In this document: one piece after another, positions 53,509-61,366 of the stretch
Layout of the letters: every line of letters begins with the position of its first letter
Position numbering within the stretch: position 1 is the first letter of the stretch
Source of the DNA: Dawidia soli
GTDB taxonomy: Bacteria; Bacteroidota; Bacteroidia; Cytophagales; Cyclobacteriaceae
Reading direction: 5' to 3'
Assembly: GCF_018598185.1 (NCBI RefSeq)
Contig: NZ_JAHESC010000030.1
Location: 1 to 64,000, forward strand
Length of the DNA stretch: 64,000 bases
The notes under the pieces: model-generated
The model's input: only the letters and a program-made list of their open reading frames with translations
What the model was told of the DNA's origin: nothing
The model's database searches: none
Made by a program: the position numbers and the translations under genes

Positions 53509-55239
53509 ATGATAAAACGCTACTTCCTGCTGGCGATCGGGTGCATGGCCGCTGCCACCGCCGTTGCCCAAAGCTCGTATGCCCCCTTGAATGAAGATTA
53601 TTATCACCTTGTAGACCGCTACGAAGTAAAAACGGGCTACATCCTACCCCAGCTTTTTACTTCTGTAAAACCCTATAAGCGATCGGCCATCATTGCCCTG
53701 GTCGATTCCGTCAACGCCGTGGAAGGGTTCCAGTCCCGCGCCGACCGGTTTAACTACAATTATTTACGAGACGACAGCTGGGAGTGGTCCCGGGCGGAAA
53801 CCGCCGACAGCAAAAAGCCCTTCCTCAAACACTTCTACCGCAAAAAGTCCGATCTCTTTCACGTAGACGAACCCGAGTTCGACCTGCACGTAAACCCCGT
53901 GCTATACCTGGGTACCGGCCACGATTCGCAGCGTGACGACGCCCTCTTCATCAACACGCGGGGTGTGGAGGTGCGCGGAATGGTCGACCGTAAGATCGGT
54001 TTTTATACCTACCTCGCCGATAACCAGGCTGTGCTGCCGTCGTATGTATGGAAGCAGATGTCGCTCAATCCGGTCATACCCCACGAGGGGTTCTGGAAGG
54101 AGTTCAAGTCGGGCAAGGGGGTCGACTTCCTGCAGGCCCGCGGTCACATCACGGTGGATGCCAGCCGCAGCATAAATTTACAAATGGGCTACGACCGCTT
54201 CTTTATCGGCAACGGCGTGCGCTCGTTCATCTTCTCCGACTATGCCCCGCCGGTGTCGTTCTTCAAGGCCAACATCAAAGTGTGGAAGCTGAACTATCAA
54301 TATTTCGTCAGCGAAATGACGGCCGACATCACCGGCAACCTGGGCGGCAGCCGGCAGATGGACCAGGGCTATCCCGACAAGTTTGTGACCTTTCACCACC
54401 TCAGTGTGAACATCGGCAAGAAGCTGAACATCGGGGTGTTCGAGTCTGTGATCTTTAGTCCTGACGATACGCTGGGGGCCGGTAAATTTGAATGGGCGTA
54501 TCTCAACCCCATCATCTTCTACCGCGCCATCGAACAGCAGAACGGCAGCAGCGACAACGTTATTCTCGGTATGGACTTTAAGTGGAACGCTGTCCGCAAG
54601 CTTTCGTTTTACGGACAGTTCGTGCTCGACGAGTTTGTACTCGATCACATCAAAGCGCGTGACGGCTGGTGGGCCAACAAGTTTGCCGTGCAGGTGGGCG
54701 GAAAATATATCGACGCCTTTGGTGTGCCCAACCTCGACCTGCAGGGTGAAGTCAACATCGCCCGGCCGTTCATTTACTCACACAATACCAACTATGCCAA
54801 CTACAGCCATTACCAGCAACCGCTGGCCCACCCGCTGGGCGCCAACTTCGAGGAGCTGGTCGGTATACTCCGGTATCAGCCGCTGCCGCGTCTGAACCTG
54901 ACGGGCAAGCTGATGGTGACGCGCGTGGGGCGCGACTCGACCGATTACAACTGGGGCAGCGAAGATCCGCAGAACTTTAAGTACAACTGGGGGGGCGATA
55001 TCCTGAAGCGGAATACCACCCGCGAGAAAGAGTATAACAACAGCATCGGGCAGGGCGTGAAGAACGACCTGGTGTATGCCAGCTTTATCGCCTCGTGGCA
55101 GTTTCGGCACAACCTGTTCATCGACCTGAACGTGGTGCTGCGACAGAGCAAGGCAAACCTGGCATTTTACAATAATAATACATCCATTACGTCTGTGGCG
55201 TTACGCTGGAATATTGCGCGGCGCTCGTACGAATTTTAA
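53509..55239 (+). CDS. Wzi-like outer-membrane beta-barrel protein
   Basis: ATG 53509 gives a signal peptide (MIKRYFLLAIGCMAAATAVAQ) and 576 residues. The N-terminal part (YEVKTGYILPQLFTSVKPYKRSAI) and many beta strands (DRKIGFYTYLADNQA, SINLQMGYDRFFIGNG, SFIASWQFRHNLFIDLNVVLR) resemble the capsule assembly Wzi family, which binds surface polysaccharide at the outer membrane. Assignment rests on layout and these blocks and is not certain. The MsbA-like exporter starts 18 bases after the stop, which fits a role in building the cell surface. Confidence 0.75.
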   Translation: MIKRYFLLAIGCMAAATAVAQSSYAPLNEDYYHLVDRYEVKTGYILPQLFTSVKPYKRSAIIALVDSVNAVEGFQSRADRFNYNYLRDDSWEWSRAETADSKKPFLKHFYRKKSDLFHVDEPEFDLHVNPVLYLGTGHDSQRDDALFINTRGVEVRGMVDRKIGFYTYLADNQAVLPSYVWKQMSLNPVIPHEGFWKEFKSGKGVDFLQARGHITVDASRSINLQMGYDRFFIGNGVRSFIFSDYAPPVSFFKANIKVWKLNYQYFVSEMTADITGNLGGSRQMDQGYPDKFVTFHHLSVNIGKKLNIGVFESVIFSPDDTLGAGKFEWAYLNPIIFYRAIEQQNGSSDNVILGMDFKWNAVRKLSFYGQFVLDEFVLDHIKARDGWWANKFAVQVGGKYIDAFGVPNLDLQGEVNIARPFIYSHNTNYANYSHYQQPLAHPLGANFEELVGILRYQPLPRLNLTGKLMVTRVGRDSTDYNWGSEDPQNFKYNWGGDILKRNTTREKEYNNSIGQGVKNDLVYASFIASWQFRHNLFIDLNVVLRQSKANLAFYNNNTSITSVALRWNIARRSYEF

Positions 55240-55257
55240 CGACGGTCAGATCTTTTC

Positions 55258-57093
55258 ATGAAAGTATATTTTCGAGTATTACGGTACGTTCCTAACCTGG
55301 GCATTCGCCTGGTGCAGTTCTTTGGATATTCCGTTCTGGGCATTGTCTTCGGGGTCGTGAATTATGCCCTCGTCATTCCGTTGCTCGACACCCTGTTTGG
55401 CGATACTAAAGACGCCAGCCAGGCGGTGCCGGCATACCCCACGTTCGAGCCTTCGCTCGACTATGCGACGGACCTTTTCAATTACCATATTCTGACCACG
55501 GTTCGTGACTATGGTATTATGCAGGCATTGCTCTTTATCTGCATTGCGTTGGTGGTGAGTATGCTCATCGCCAGCGTCTTTCGTTATATGGAACGCATGG
55601 CCGCATCGCGTATCAAGGTGGATGTCGTCAAGAATATCCGCATGGATATTTTCGACAAGGTATCGCAGCTCCACGTGGGTTACTTCAATGACCAGCGCAA
55701 GGGCGACCTGATCTCACGTTTTACCAATGATGTAGTGGAAGTCGAAAACGCAGCGGTCAACAGTTTGAAGTTTGTACTGAAAGAGCCCATTACCATCCTG
55801 GTCACCTTTGGTGTACTATTCTTTATATCAGTAAAAATGACACTTTTTACTTTGCTGGTGTTTCCTATTACGGGGGGGATACTGTCAGAGATCATCAAAC
55901 GCCTGAAGCGCCGGGCCATTCAGAGCCAGGAATCGCAGGGGCGCATCGTCAATATTTTAGATGAAGCGTTTGGCGGCATGCGGGTGATCAACGCCTTTAA
56001 CGCCCGCTGGTTTGTGCTGGGCAAGATCGATGCGGAAACCAGCTATCACCGCAAGGTGAACTTGTCGATGGCCCGCAAGAACGAGCTGGCCTCACCGGTG
56101 TCGGAGACGCTGGGCGTAATGATCATGGCCGGCCTGATGTACTTTGGCGGCTCCATGGTATTGGGTGAGAACCCGGAGCTGACACCGGGTAAGTTCCTGG
56201 GCTTCCTGGCCCTGTTTGCGTCGATCATTCAACCGGCTAAAAACTTCTCGAATGGTATCACCTCGGTGCAAAAAGGAACGGTGTCGGCGGAGCGGATCTT
56301 TCGCGTGATCGATACACAACCCCTGGTAAAAAATAAGCCTGACGCGAAACCCATCGGAGAATTTAAGGAATCTGTCGAGTTCCGGAATGTGAGCTTTGCT
56401 TACGAGCGCGACCTGGTGTTGAAAAATATCAACCTGAAGGTTGAAAAGGGCAAGACCATCGCGCTGATCGGCCCCTCGGGTGGCGGCAAGTCCACGCTGG
56501 CCGACCTCGTACCACGTTTTTATGACCCCACGGAGGGAGAAGTGTTGCTGGACGGTGTGTCGCTGCGGGACTATGAGCTTGAATCTTTGCGCAAGCAGAT
56601 GGGTGTTGTTACACAGGAATCGATCCTGTTCAACGATACGATCTTTAACAACATCGCCTTCGGCCTTGAGCACGTACGCGAGGAAGATGTGATCCAGGCC
56701 GCCCGTGTGGCCAACGCCCACGACTTTATCATGCAGACACCCGATGGGTACCAGACGGTCATCGGTGAGCGCGGTTCGAAACTGTCGGGCGGACAGCGCC
56801 AGCGGTTGAGCATAGCGCGGGCGGTATTAAAAAACCCGCCGATCATGATCCTCGACGAGGCGACGTCGGCGCTGGATTCCGAGTCGGAGCGGCTGGTGCA
56901 GGATGCGCTCAATAACCTCATGAAGAACCGTACTTCGATCGTGATCGCCCACCGGCTGAGCACCATCCAGCATGCCGACGAGATCGTTGTGATACAAAAC
57001 GGTCAGATCGTTGAACGGGGGCGCCACGAAACATTGCTAAACCAGAGCGGTCTGTATAAAAAACTTATAGAAATTCAAACCATGGACAGGTAA
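55258..57093 (+). CDS. ABC exporter, MsbA type (fused permease and ATPase)
   Basis: 611 residues: six membrane helices over about 20-330 and one nucleotide-binding domain with Walker A GPSGGGKSTLAD, signature LSGGQRQRL and Walker B IMILDEATSALDSE, and the H-loop IVIAHRLST. The half-transporter dimerises; members flip lipid A or other lipids or export drugs. The large insert between helices one and two (TLFGDTKDASQAVPAY, DLFNYHILTTVRDYG) is common in Bacteroidota forms. It follows the Wzi-like gene directly. Confidence 0.95.
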   Translation: MKVYFRVLRYVPNLGIRLVQFFGYSVLGIVFGVVNYALVIPLLDTLFGDTKDASQAVPAYPTFEPSLDYATDLFNYHILTTVRDYGIMQALLFICIALVVSMLIASVFRYMERMAASRIKVDVVKNIRMDIFDKVSQLHVGYFNDQRKGDLISRFTNDVVEVENAAVNSLKFVLKEPITILVTFGVLFFISVKMTLFTLLVFPITGGILSEIIKRLKRRAIQSQESQGRIVNILDEAFGGMRVINAFNARWFVLGKIDAETSYHRKVNLSMARKNELASPVSETLGVMIMAGLMYFGGSMVLGENPELTPGKFLGFLALFASIIQPAKNFSNGITSVQKGTVSAERIFRVIDTQPLVKNKPDAKPIGEFKESVEFRNVSFAYERDLVLKNINLKVEKGKTIALIGPSGGGKSTLADLVPRFYDPTEGEVLLDGVSLRDYELESLRKQMGVVTQESILFNDTIFNNIAFGLEHVREEDVIQAARVANAHDFIMQTPDGYQTVIGERGSKLSGGQRQRLSIARAVLKNPPIMILDEATSALDSESERLVQDALNNLMKNRTSIVIAHRLSTIQHADEIVVIQNGQIVERGRHETLLNQSGLYKKLIEIQTMDR

Positions 57094-57169
57094 GCCCGTT
57101 AGTAGAATTTCTTTTTTTCAGTTACCTTTAACAAGTATATCGTACTAACGAGCATATTGGTTTTTAATC

Positions 57170-57487
57170 ATGAGTAAGAACAGAGTAATTTTTTATATCG
57201 TATTTGCACTTTTTCACCTGGGTGCATTCATCTTCACTGTTGTACTCGACAATAACACCAACCTGCTCTTCAGTATGGTAAGCTGGGTGCCTTACTTTAA
57301 GTGGGTCACCTTTTTGGGAGTCATTCTTATCATAGCAGACGTTATTTGGTCATGGATCATCAATCGCGATTCGCAACGGGAAAAAGCAGCCCTGATACAG
57401 GAGCTGAACACCCTCAAGGCAAAACTTTTCGACATGCAGGAGGCCTCGTCCAAGAGCGCCGGCAATCCCGCATCACAGACGAAGTAA
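57170..57487 (+). CDS. Small membrane protein with C-terminal coiled coil
   Basis: 105 residues: two membrane helices (about 6-27 and 45-65) followed by a charged helix, INRDSQREKAALIQELNTL, that looks like a coiled coil, and a Ser/Ala tail. No family recognised. It lies between the MsbA-like gene and the YifB gene with gaps of 76 and 24 bases, and may be co-transcribed with YifB. Function unknown. Confidence 0.75.
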   Translation: MSKNRVIFYIVFALFHLGAFIFTVVLDNNTNLLFSMVSWVPYFKWVTFLGVILIIADVIWSWIINRDSQREKAALIQELNTLKAKLFDMQEASSKSAGNPASQTK

Positions 57488-57511
57488 GCATCATCAACCC
57501 CCCGGGCCGTC

Positions 57512-59050
57512 ATGGTTGCTAAGACCTTTGGCGGGGCTGTCTACGGGGTGGACGCACGCACGATTACCGTCGAGGTAAATATCATTCAGGGTCTGCATTT
57601 TCATTTAAGCGGCTTGCCTGACAACGCCGTAAAAGAAAGCCAGCATCGGGTGGAGGCGGCGTTGAAAAGCGGCGGCTATTTCATGCCGCGTAATAAAACC
57701 GTGGTAAACCTCGCACCGGCCGATATTCGCAAGGAAGGCGCCGCGTACGACCTGCCCATTGCCCTGGCCGTGCTCCAGGCTTCGGAGCAGATCCAAACCG
57801 AACAGTTGGAACGTTATATCATCATGGGCGAGCTCGCCCTCGATGGCACGCTACGGCCCATAAAAGGAGCGCTCCCCATTGCCATTCAAGCCCGCAAAGA
57901 GAAGTTCACCGGATTTATACTACCTGCCGACAATGCCCGCGAAGCGGCCATCGTCAACTCTCTCGATATCCTTCCGGTACGCACGCTACAAGAAGCGATC
58001 GACTTCCTGACCGGCAAGGCCACGATCGAACCGGTACACGTCGACACACGTGAGCTGTTTGCCGCCAGCAATAGTAGCTATCCCATCGACTTCAAGGATG
58101 TGCAGGGGCAGGAGAGTATCAAGCGCGCGCTCGAGATCGCCGCGGCCGGTGGCCACAACGTCATCATGATCGGCCCGCCGGGTGCTGGTAAGACTATGCT
58201 GGCCAAACGGCTGCCGTCCATTCTGCCGCCGCTTACGCTCAACGAAGCTCTTGAGACGACCAAGGTACACTCCGTAGCCGGTAAGCTTGGCAAGGATGCA
58301 GCGTTGATGACCACCCGGCCGTTTCGCAGCCCGCACCATACCATTTCGGACATCGCGCTCGTGGGCGGCGGCGGTCATCCACAACCCGGTGAGATATCAT
58401 TGTCCCATCACGGTGTGCTGTTCCTCGACGAGCTGCCCGAGTTTAAGCGCTCGGTGCTGGAGGTGATGCGGCAGCCGATGGAGGAAAGACGCGTGACCAT
58501 CTCGCGTGCAAAAATATCGCTTGACTTTCCGGCCAGCTTTATGCTGGTGGCGTCCATGAATCCATGTCCTTGCGGATACTATAATCACCCCGAGAAAGAG
58601 TGTGTCTGCGCGCCGGGCGTGGTACACCGTTACCTACGCCGCGTCAGCGGGCCATTGCTGGATCGCATCGACCTGCACGTAGAAGTGGTGCCGGTCAGCT
58701 TTGACGAGATGACCGCGAACCGCAAGGCGGAGAGCAGTGAGCAGATCCGCGAGCGTGTTGTCAAAGCCCGGGAAGTACAGGCCGAGCGTTTTAAGGCGCA
58801 CGACGACCTCTATTGCAATGCCATGATGCCCTCGCACATGGTGAAGGAAGTATGCGAGCTGAACGAAGCCGGCCGCAAGCTGCTCAAGACCGCGATGGAG
58901 CGGCTGGGGCTCTCGGCGCGGGCCTACGATCGCATTCTGAAAGTAGCGCGCACCATCGCCGACCTGAGTGGTGCTGCGGACATCCGCGTCGAGCACCTGG
59001 CAGAGGCGATTCAATACCGCAGCCTCGACCGCGAGGGGTGGGCGGGGTAA
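57512..59050 (+). CDS. YifB/ComM-type Mg-chelatase-like AAA+ ATPase
   Basis: 512 residues: an N-terminal Lon-like subdomain (FHLSGLPDNAVKESQHRVEAAL), Walker A GPPGAGKTMLAKRLP, FRSPHHTIS, Walker B VLFLDELPEF, a Cys cluster MNPCPCGYYNHPEKECVC, and a C-terminal helical part (LSARAYDRILKVARTIADL). ComM helps branch migration of DNA in natural transformation in some bacteria; the role in Bacteroidota is unproven. The next gene follows after 106 bases. Confidence 0.95.
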   Translation: MVAKTFGGAVYGVDARTITVEVNIIQGLHFHLSGLPDNAVKESQHRVEAALKSGGYFMPRNKTVVNLAPADIRKEGAAYDLPIALAVLQASEQIQTEQLERYIIMGELALDGTLRPIKGALPIAIQARKEKFTGFILPADNAREAAIVNSLDILPVRTLQEAIDFLTGKATIEPVHVDTRELFAASNSSYPIDFKDVQGQESIKRALEIAAAGGHNVIMIGPPGAGKTMLAKRLPSILPPLTLNEALETTKVHSVAGKLGKDAALMTTRPFRSPHHTISDIALVGGGGHPQPGEISLSHHGVLFLDELPEFKRSVLEVMRQPMEERRVTISRAKISLDFPASFMLVASMNPCPCGYYNHPEKECVCAPGVVHRYLRRVSGPLLDRIDLHVEVVPVSFDEMTANRKAESSEQIRERVVKAREVQAERFKAHDDLYCNAMMPSHMVKEVCELNEAGRKLLKTAMERLGLSARAYDRILKVARTIADLSGAADIRVEHLAEAIQYRSLDREGWAG

Positions 59051-59156
59051 GCCTGCCGGGGATTTTGGCAGCCGATATTTTACGCTATTTTTGGGCTGGT
59101 GTCTGCACAACGCAGCACACAGCAGTGTAACCCCCCACAGGAATAGCCGTACGGAA

Positions 59157-60119
59157 ATGCCAACAGGAACGAAGAAGATACTTATACTGGGCGGACTCGG
59201 CTTTATCGGCAAGAACCTGTACAAGCGCCTGGCGCACGATGGCCACACCGTCACCATCCTGACGGAACGGATACACAGCGAGGCCGATGGTTTCCTGACG
59301 CCCGCGGTACGACAGCATACCCTGCAAGGCAGCATCCTGAATCCGCAGTTGATGAACAACCTGGTGGCGGGGTTTGATGTCATCTTCTCGCTGGCCGGCA
59401 GCTCGGGCGCCGCCGACAGCATCCGCGATCCGTACCACGACCTGGACACGAACCTGAAGGGGCACCTCAATATACTCGAGGCCTGTCGCCAGTATAACCC
59501 CGGGGCGCTGCTCGTGTTCCCTTCGAGCCGCCTGGTGTATGGCAAGCCCACGGCAAACCCGGTGCGCGAGGACCACCCGTTGCAGCCCGAGTCGATCTAC
59601 GCCATTCACAAGATCACCACCGAGCATTATTATTTGTTATACCAGCGTCTGTATGGCATTCGCTCGGTCATCTTCCGCATTGCCAATCCGTTTGGTCCGT
59701 ACCAGCGCTTTGGCAGCAACAATTACGGCATCCTCAACTGGTTTATACACAAGGCGCTCGTGGGCGAGCCGATCGAGATCTACGGCGACGGCAGCCAGCA
59801 ACGCGACTTCATCTATATCGACGACCTGGTGGAGGTATTGACCCGGGTGATGGACACGCCGGCCATGGCGGGGAATATATACAACGCCGGCGCCGGCGCG
59901 GGCATCTCGCTGCGCCAGGCGGTAGAGGTGATCCAACGGTATATCCCGGCGACGCAGGTAACATTCCGGCCATGGCCGGAGATCGCCAAAAAGATCGAGA
60001 CGGGCGACTACATTGCCGACATCGGCTTGCTGAAACAACATACCGGCTGGATGCCCCGTACGAGTTTTGATGCGGCCATGAAAGAGACCATTGCATTTTA
60101 TGACAGAAGCAACACGTGA
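59157..60119 (+). CDS. NAD-dependent sugar nucleotide epimerase/dehydratase
   Basis: ATG 59157 gives 320 residues; the frame open from 58968 overlaps yifB and is not used. LILGGLGFIGKNLYKRL is the Rossmann loop, FPSSRLVYG and the Tyr-x3-Lys YAIHK give the catalytic set, and FGPYQRFGSNNYG resembles UDP-glucose 4-epimerase-like enzymes. The product is unknown. Its end overlaps the glycosyltransferase by 20 bases, so the sugar it makes is probably used by that enzyme. Confidence 0.9.
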   Translation: MPTGTKKILILGGLGFIGKNLYKRLAHDGHTVTILTERIHSEADGFLTPAVRQHTLQGSILNPQLMNNLVAGFDVIFSLAGSSGAADSIRDPYHDLDTNLKGHLNILEACRQYNPGALLVFPSSRLVYGKPTANPVREDHPLQPESIYAIHKITTEHYYLLYQRLYGIRSVIFRIANPFGPYQRFGSNNYGILNWFIHKALVGEPIEIYGDGSQQRDFIYIDDLVEVLTRVMDTPAMAGNIYNAGAGAGISLRQAVEVIQRYIPATQVTFRPWPEIAKKIETGDYIADIGLLKQHTGWMPRTSFDAAMKETIAFYDRSNT

Positions 60120-61245
60120 CCGGGTCTGCTGCGCCCACTACGCCTCGACCTATTTACCGCTCACCCAGAACTGGATCTACCGGACACTCACACACCACCG
60201 GTCTTACCGCCCGATATTCCTGACCCGAAAGAAGGAGAACCTCAACCTGTTCCCCCTCTCGCCGGTATATAGCCTCGACGATCGGGGCAAGGTATGGCAA
60301 TACGTGTCGGTCGCCTTCTTCAAGATATTTGGCTACTTCGGCTTTATGCAACGTGCCTGTCGGCAGCACGAAGCAAAAGTACTGCATGTACATTTCGGCT
60401 ACCACGGTGTAAAAATGACCGGTCTGAAAAAGAAGCTGAACATACCGATGATCTGCAGCTTCTACGGCGACGACGTCTTTTCTTTCCCCACGCTACCCGC
60501 CAACCGCGCGCGTTACCAGGCGCTGTTTCGGGATGCCGATAAATTGCTGGTGCTCGGCCCCTATATGAAAGCCGAGCTGATACGGTTAGGCTGCCCGGAG
60601 CATAAGATCGCGATCCACCACCTGGGCATCGACGCCGATACCATCCGTTTTGAGAAACGTACCGTGGCGCGGGGCGGTAAGATCCGCTTTCTGATCGCGT
60701 CCAGCTTCCTGGAGAAAAAGGGCATCGAGCTGGCCGTACGCGCGTTGGCTGCGCTGCGCACACAATACGACTTCAGCCTCGATATCATTGGCGACGGCGT
60801 GCTGAAGCCTGTCATTCTCGAGGCGATCGCGACGGGCGGCATACAGGACCGCGTGACGCTGCACGGTTATAAGCCGTATGCGTATTTTATCGATCTGTCG
60901 TACCGGTGTGACGTATTGATACAAGCCAGCCGCACGGGCAGTAAGAATAACAAAGAGGGTACGCCGATGGCGATTGTCGACGCGATGGCTACCGGCATGG
61001 CCATTATTTCCACGAAACACTCCGATATACCCGAGGTGGTGCACGACGGTGTACACGGCTTCCTGGCCGAAGAGAACGACGTTGACAGCCTGCGCCAATG
61101 CCTGGCCCGGCTGTTCGAGCAGGCCGACCGCATCGAGGCCTTTAGCGTGGCCGCCCGGGCCCGCGTAGAAGCGGAATTTAACGTCGCCACCCAAACCCAA
61201 CGGCTGGAGGGGTACTATACGGAGCTGATCAGCGCGCAGGGGTAA
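60100..61245 (+). CDS. Glycosyltransferase family 4
   Basis: ATG 60100 gives 381 residues (MTEATRDRVCCAHY); the TTG at 60091 adds three. A GT-B fold is seen from HVHFGYHGVKMTGL and FYGDDVFSFP (N-terminal domain), RFLIASSFLEKKGIELAVRAL, and GTPMAIVDAMATGMAIISTKHSDIPEVV. In that last block an Asp (VDAMATG) stands where many GT4 enzymes have the second Glu of the E-x7-E motif. Overlap with the epimerase gene shows coupling. The acceptor could be a surface polysaccharide or a lipid-linked glycan. Confidence 0.9.
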   Translation: MTEATRDRVCCAHYASTYLPLTQNWIYRTLTHHRSYRPIFLTRKKENLNLFPLSPVYSLDDRGKVWQYVSVAFFKIFGYFGFMQRACRQHEAKVLHVHFGYHGVKMTGLKKKLNIPMICSFYGDDVFSFPTLPANRARYQALFRDADKLLVLGPYMKAELIRLGCPEHKIAIHHLGIDADTIRFEKRTVARGGKIRFLIASSFLEKKGIELAVRALAALRTQYDFSLDIIGDGVLKPVILEAIATGGIQDRVTLHGYKPYAYFIDLSYRCDVLIQASRTGSKNNKEGTPMAIVDAMATGMAIISTKHSDIPEVVHDGVHGFLAEENDVDSLRQCLARLFEQADRIEAFSVAARARVEAEFNVATQTQRLEGYYTELISAQG

Positions 61246-61326
61246 TTCGCCTGGCGACGTTTCCATCCAGATGGGGGAGGAGCGGGTGTAAAAAAGATCG
61301 CCGGATTTGTGCAACTTTTGGTAACT

Positions 61327-61352
61327 TCCGGACATCTCCGAAGATATCCGGA
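61327..61352 (+). promoter_or_regulatory. 26-base dyad just upstream of the third permease gene
   Basis: TCCGGA-c-ATCT-CCGA-AGAT-a-TCCGGA pairs in two steps (6 and 4 bp, one mismatch between them) and ends 14 bases before ATG 61367. It is either an operator overlapping the promoter or a leader hairpin that could hide the start. Confidence 0.5.
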
Positions 61353-61366
61353 TAACCCCACGACCT

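Noticed and set aside
58968-59156. An N-terminal extension of the epimerase back into yifB
   Set aside because: The Rossmann loop begins right after ATG 59157, and the extension overlaps coding sequence in another frame.
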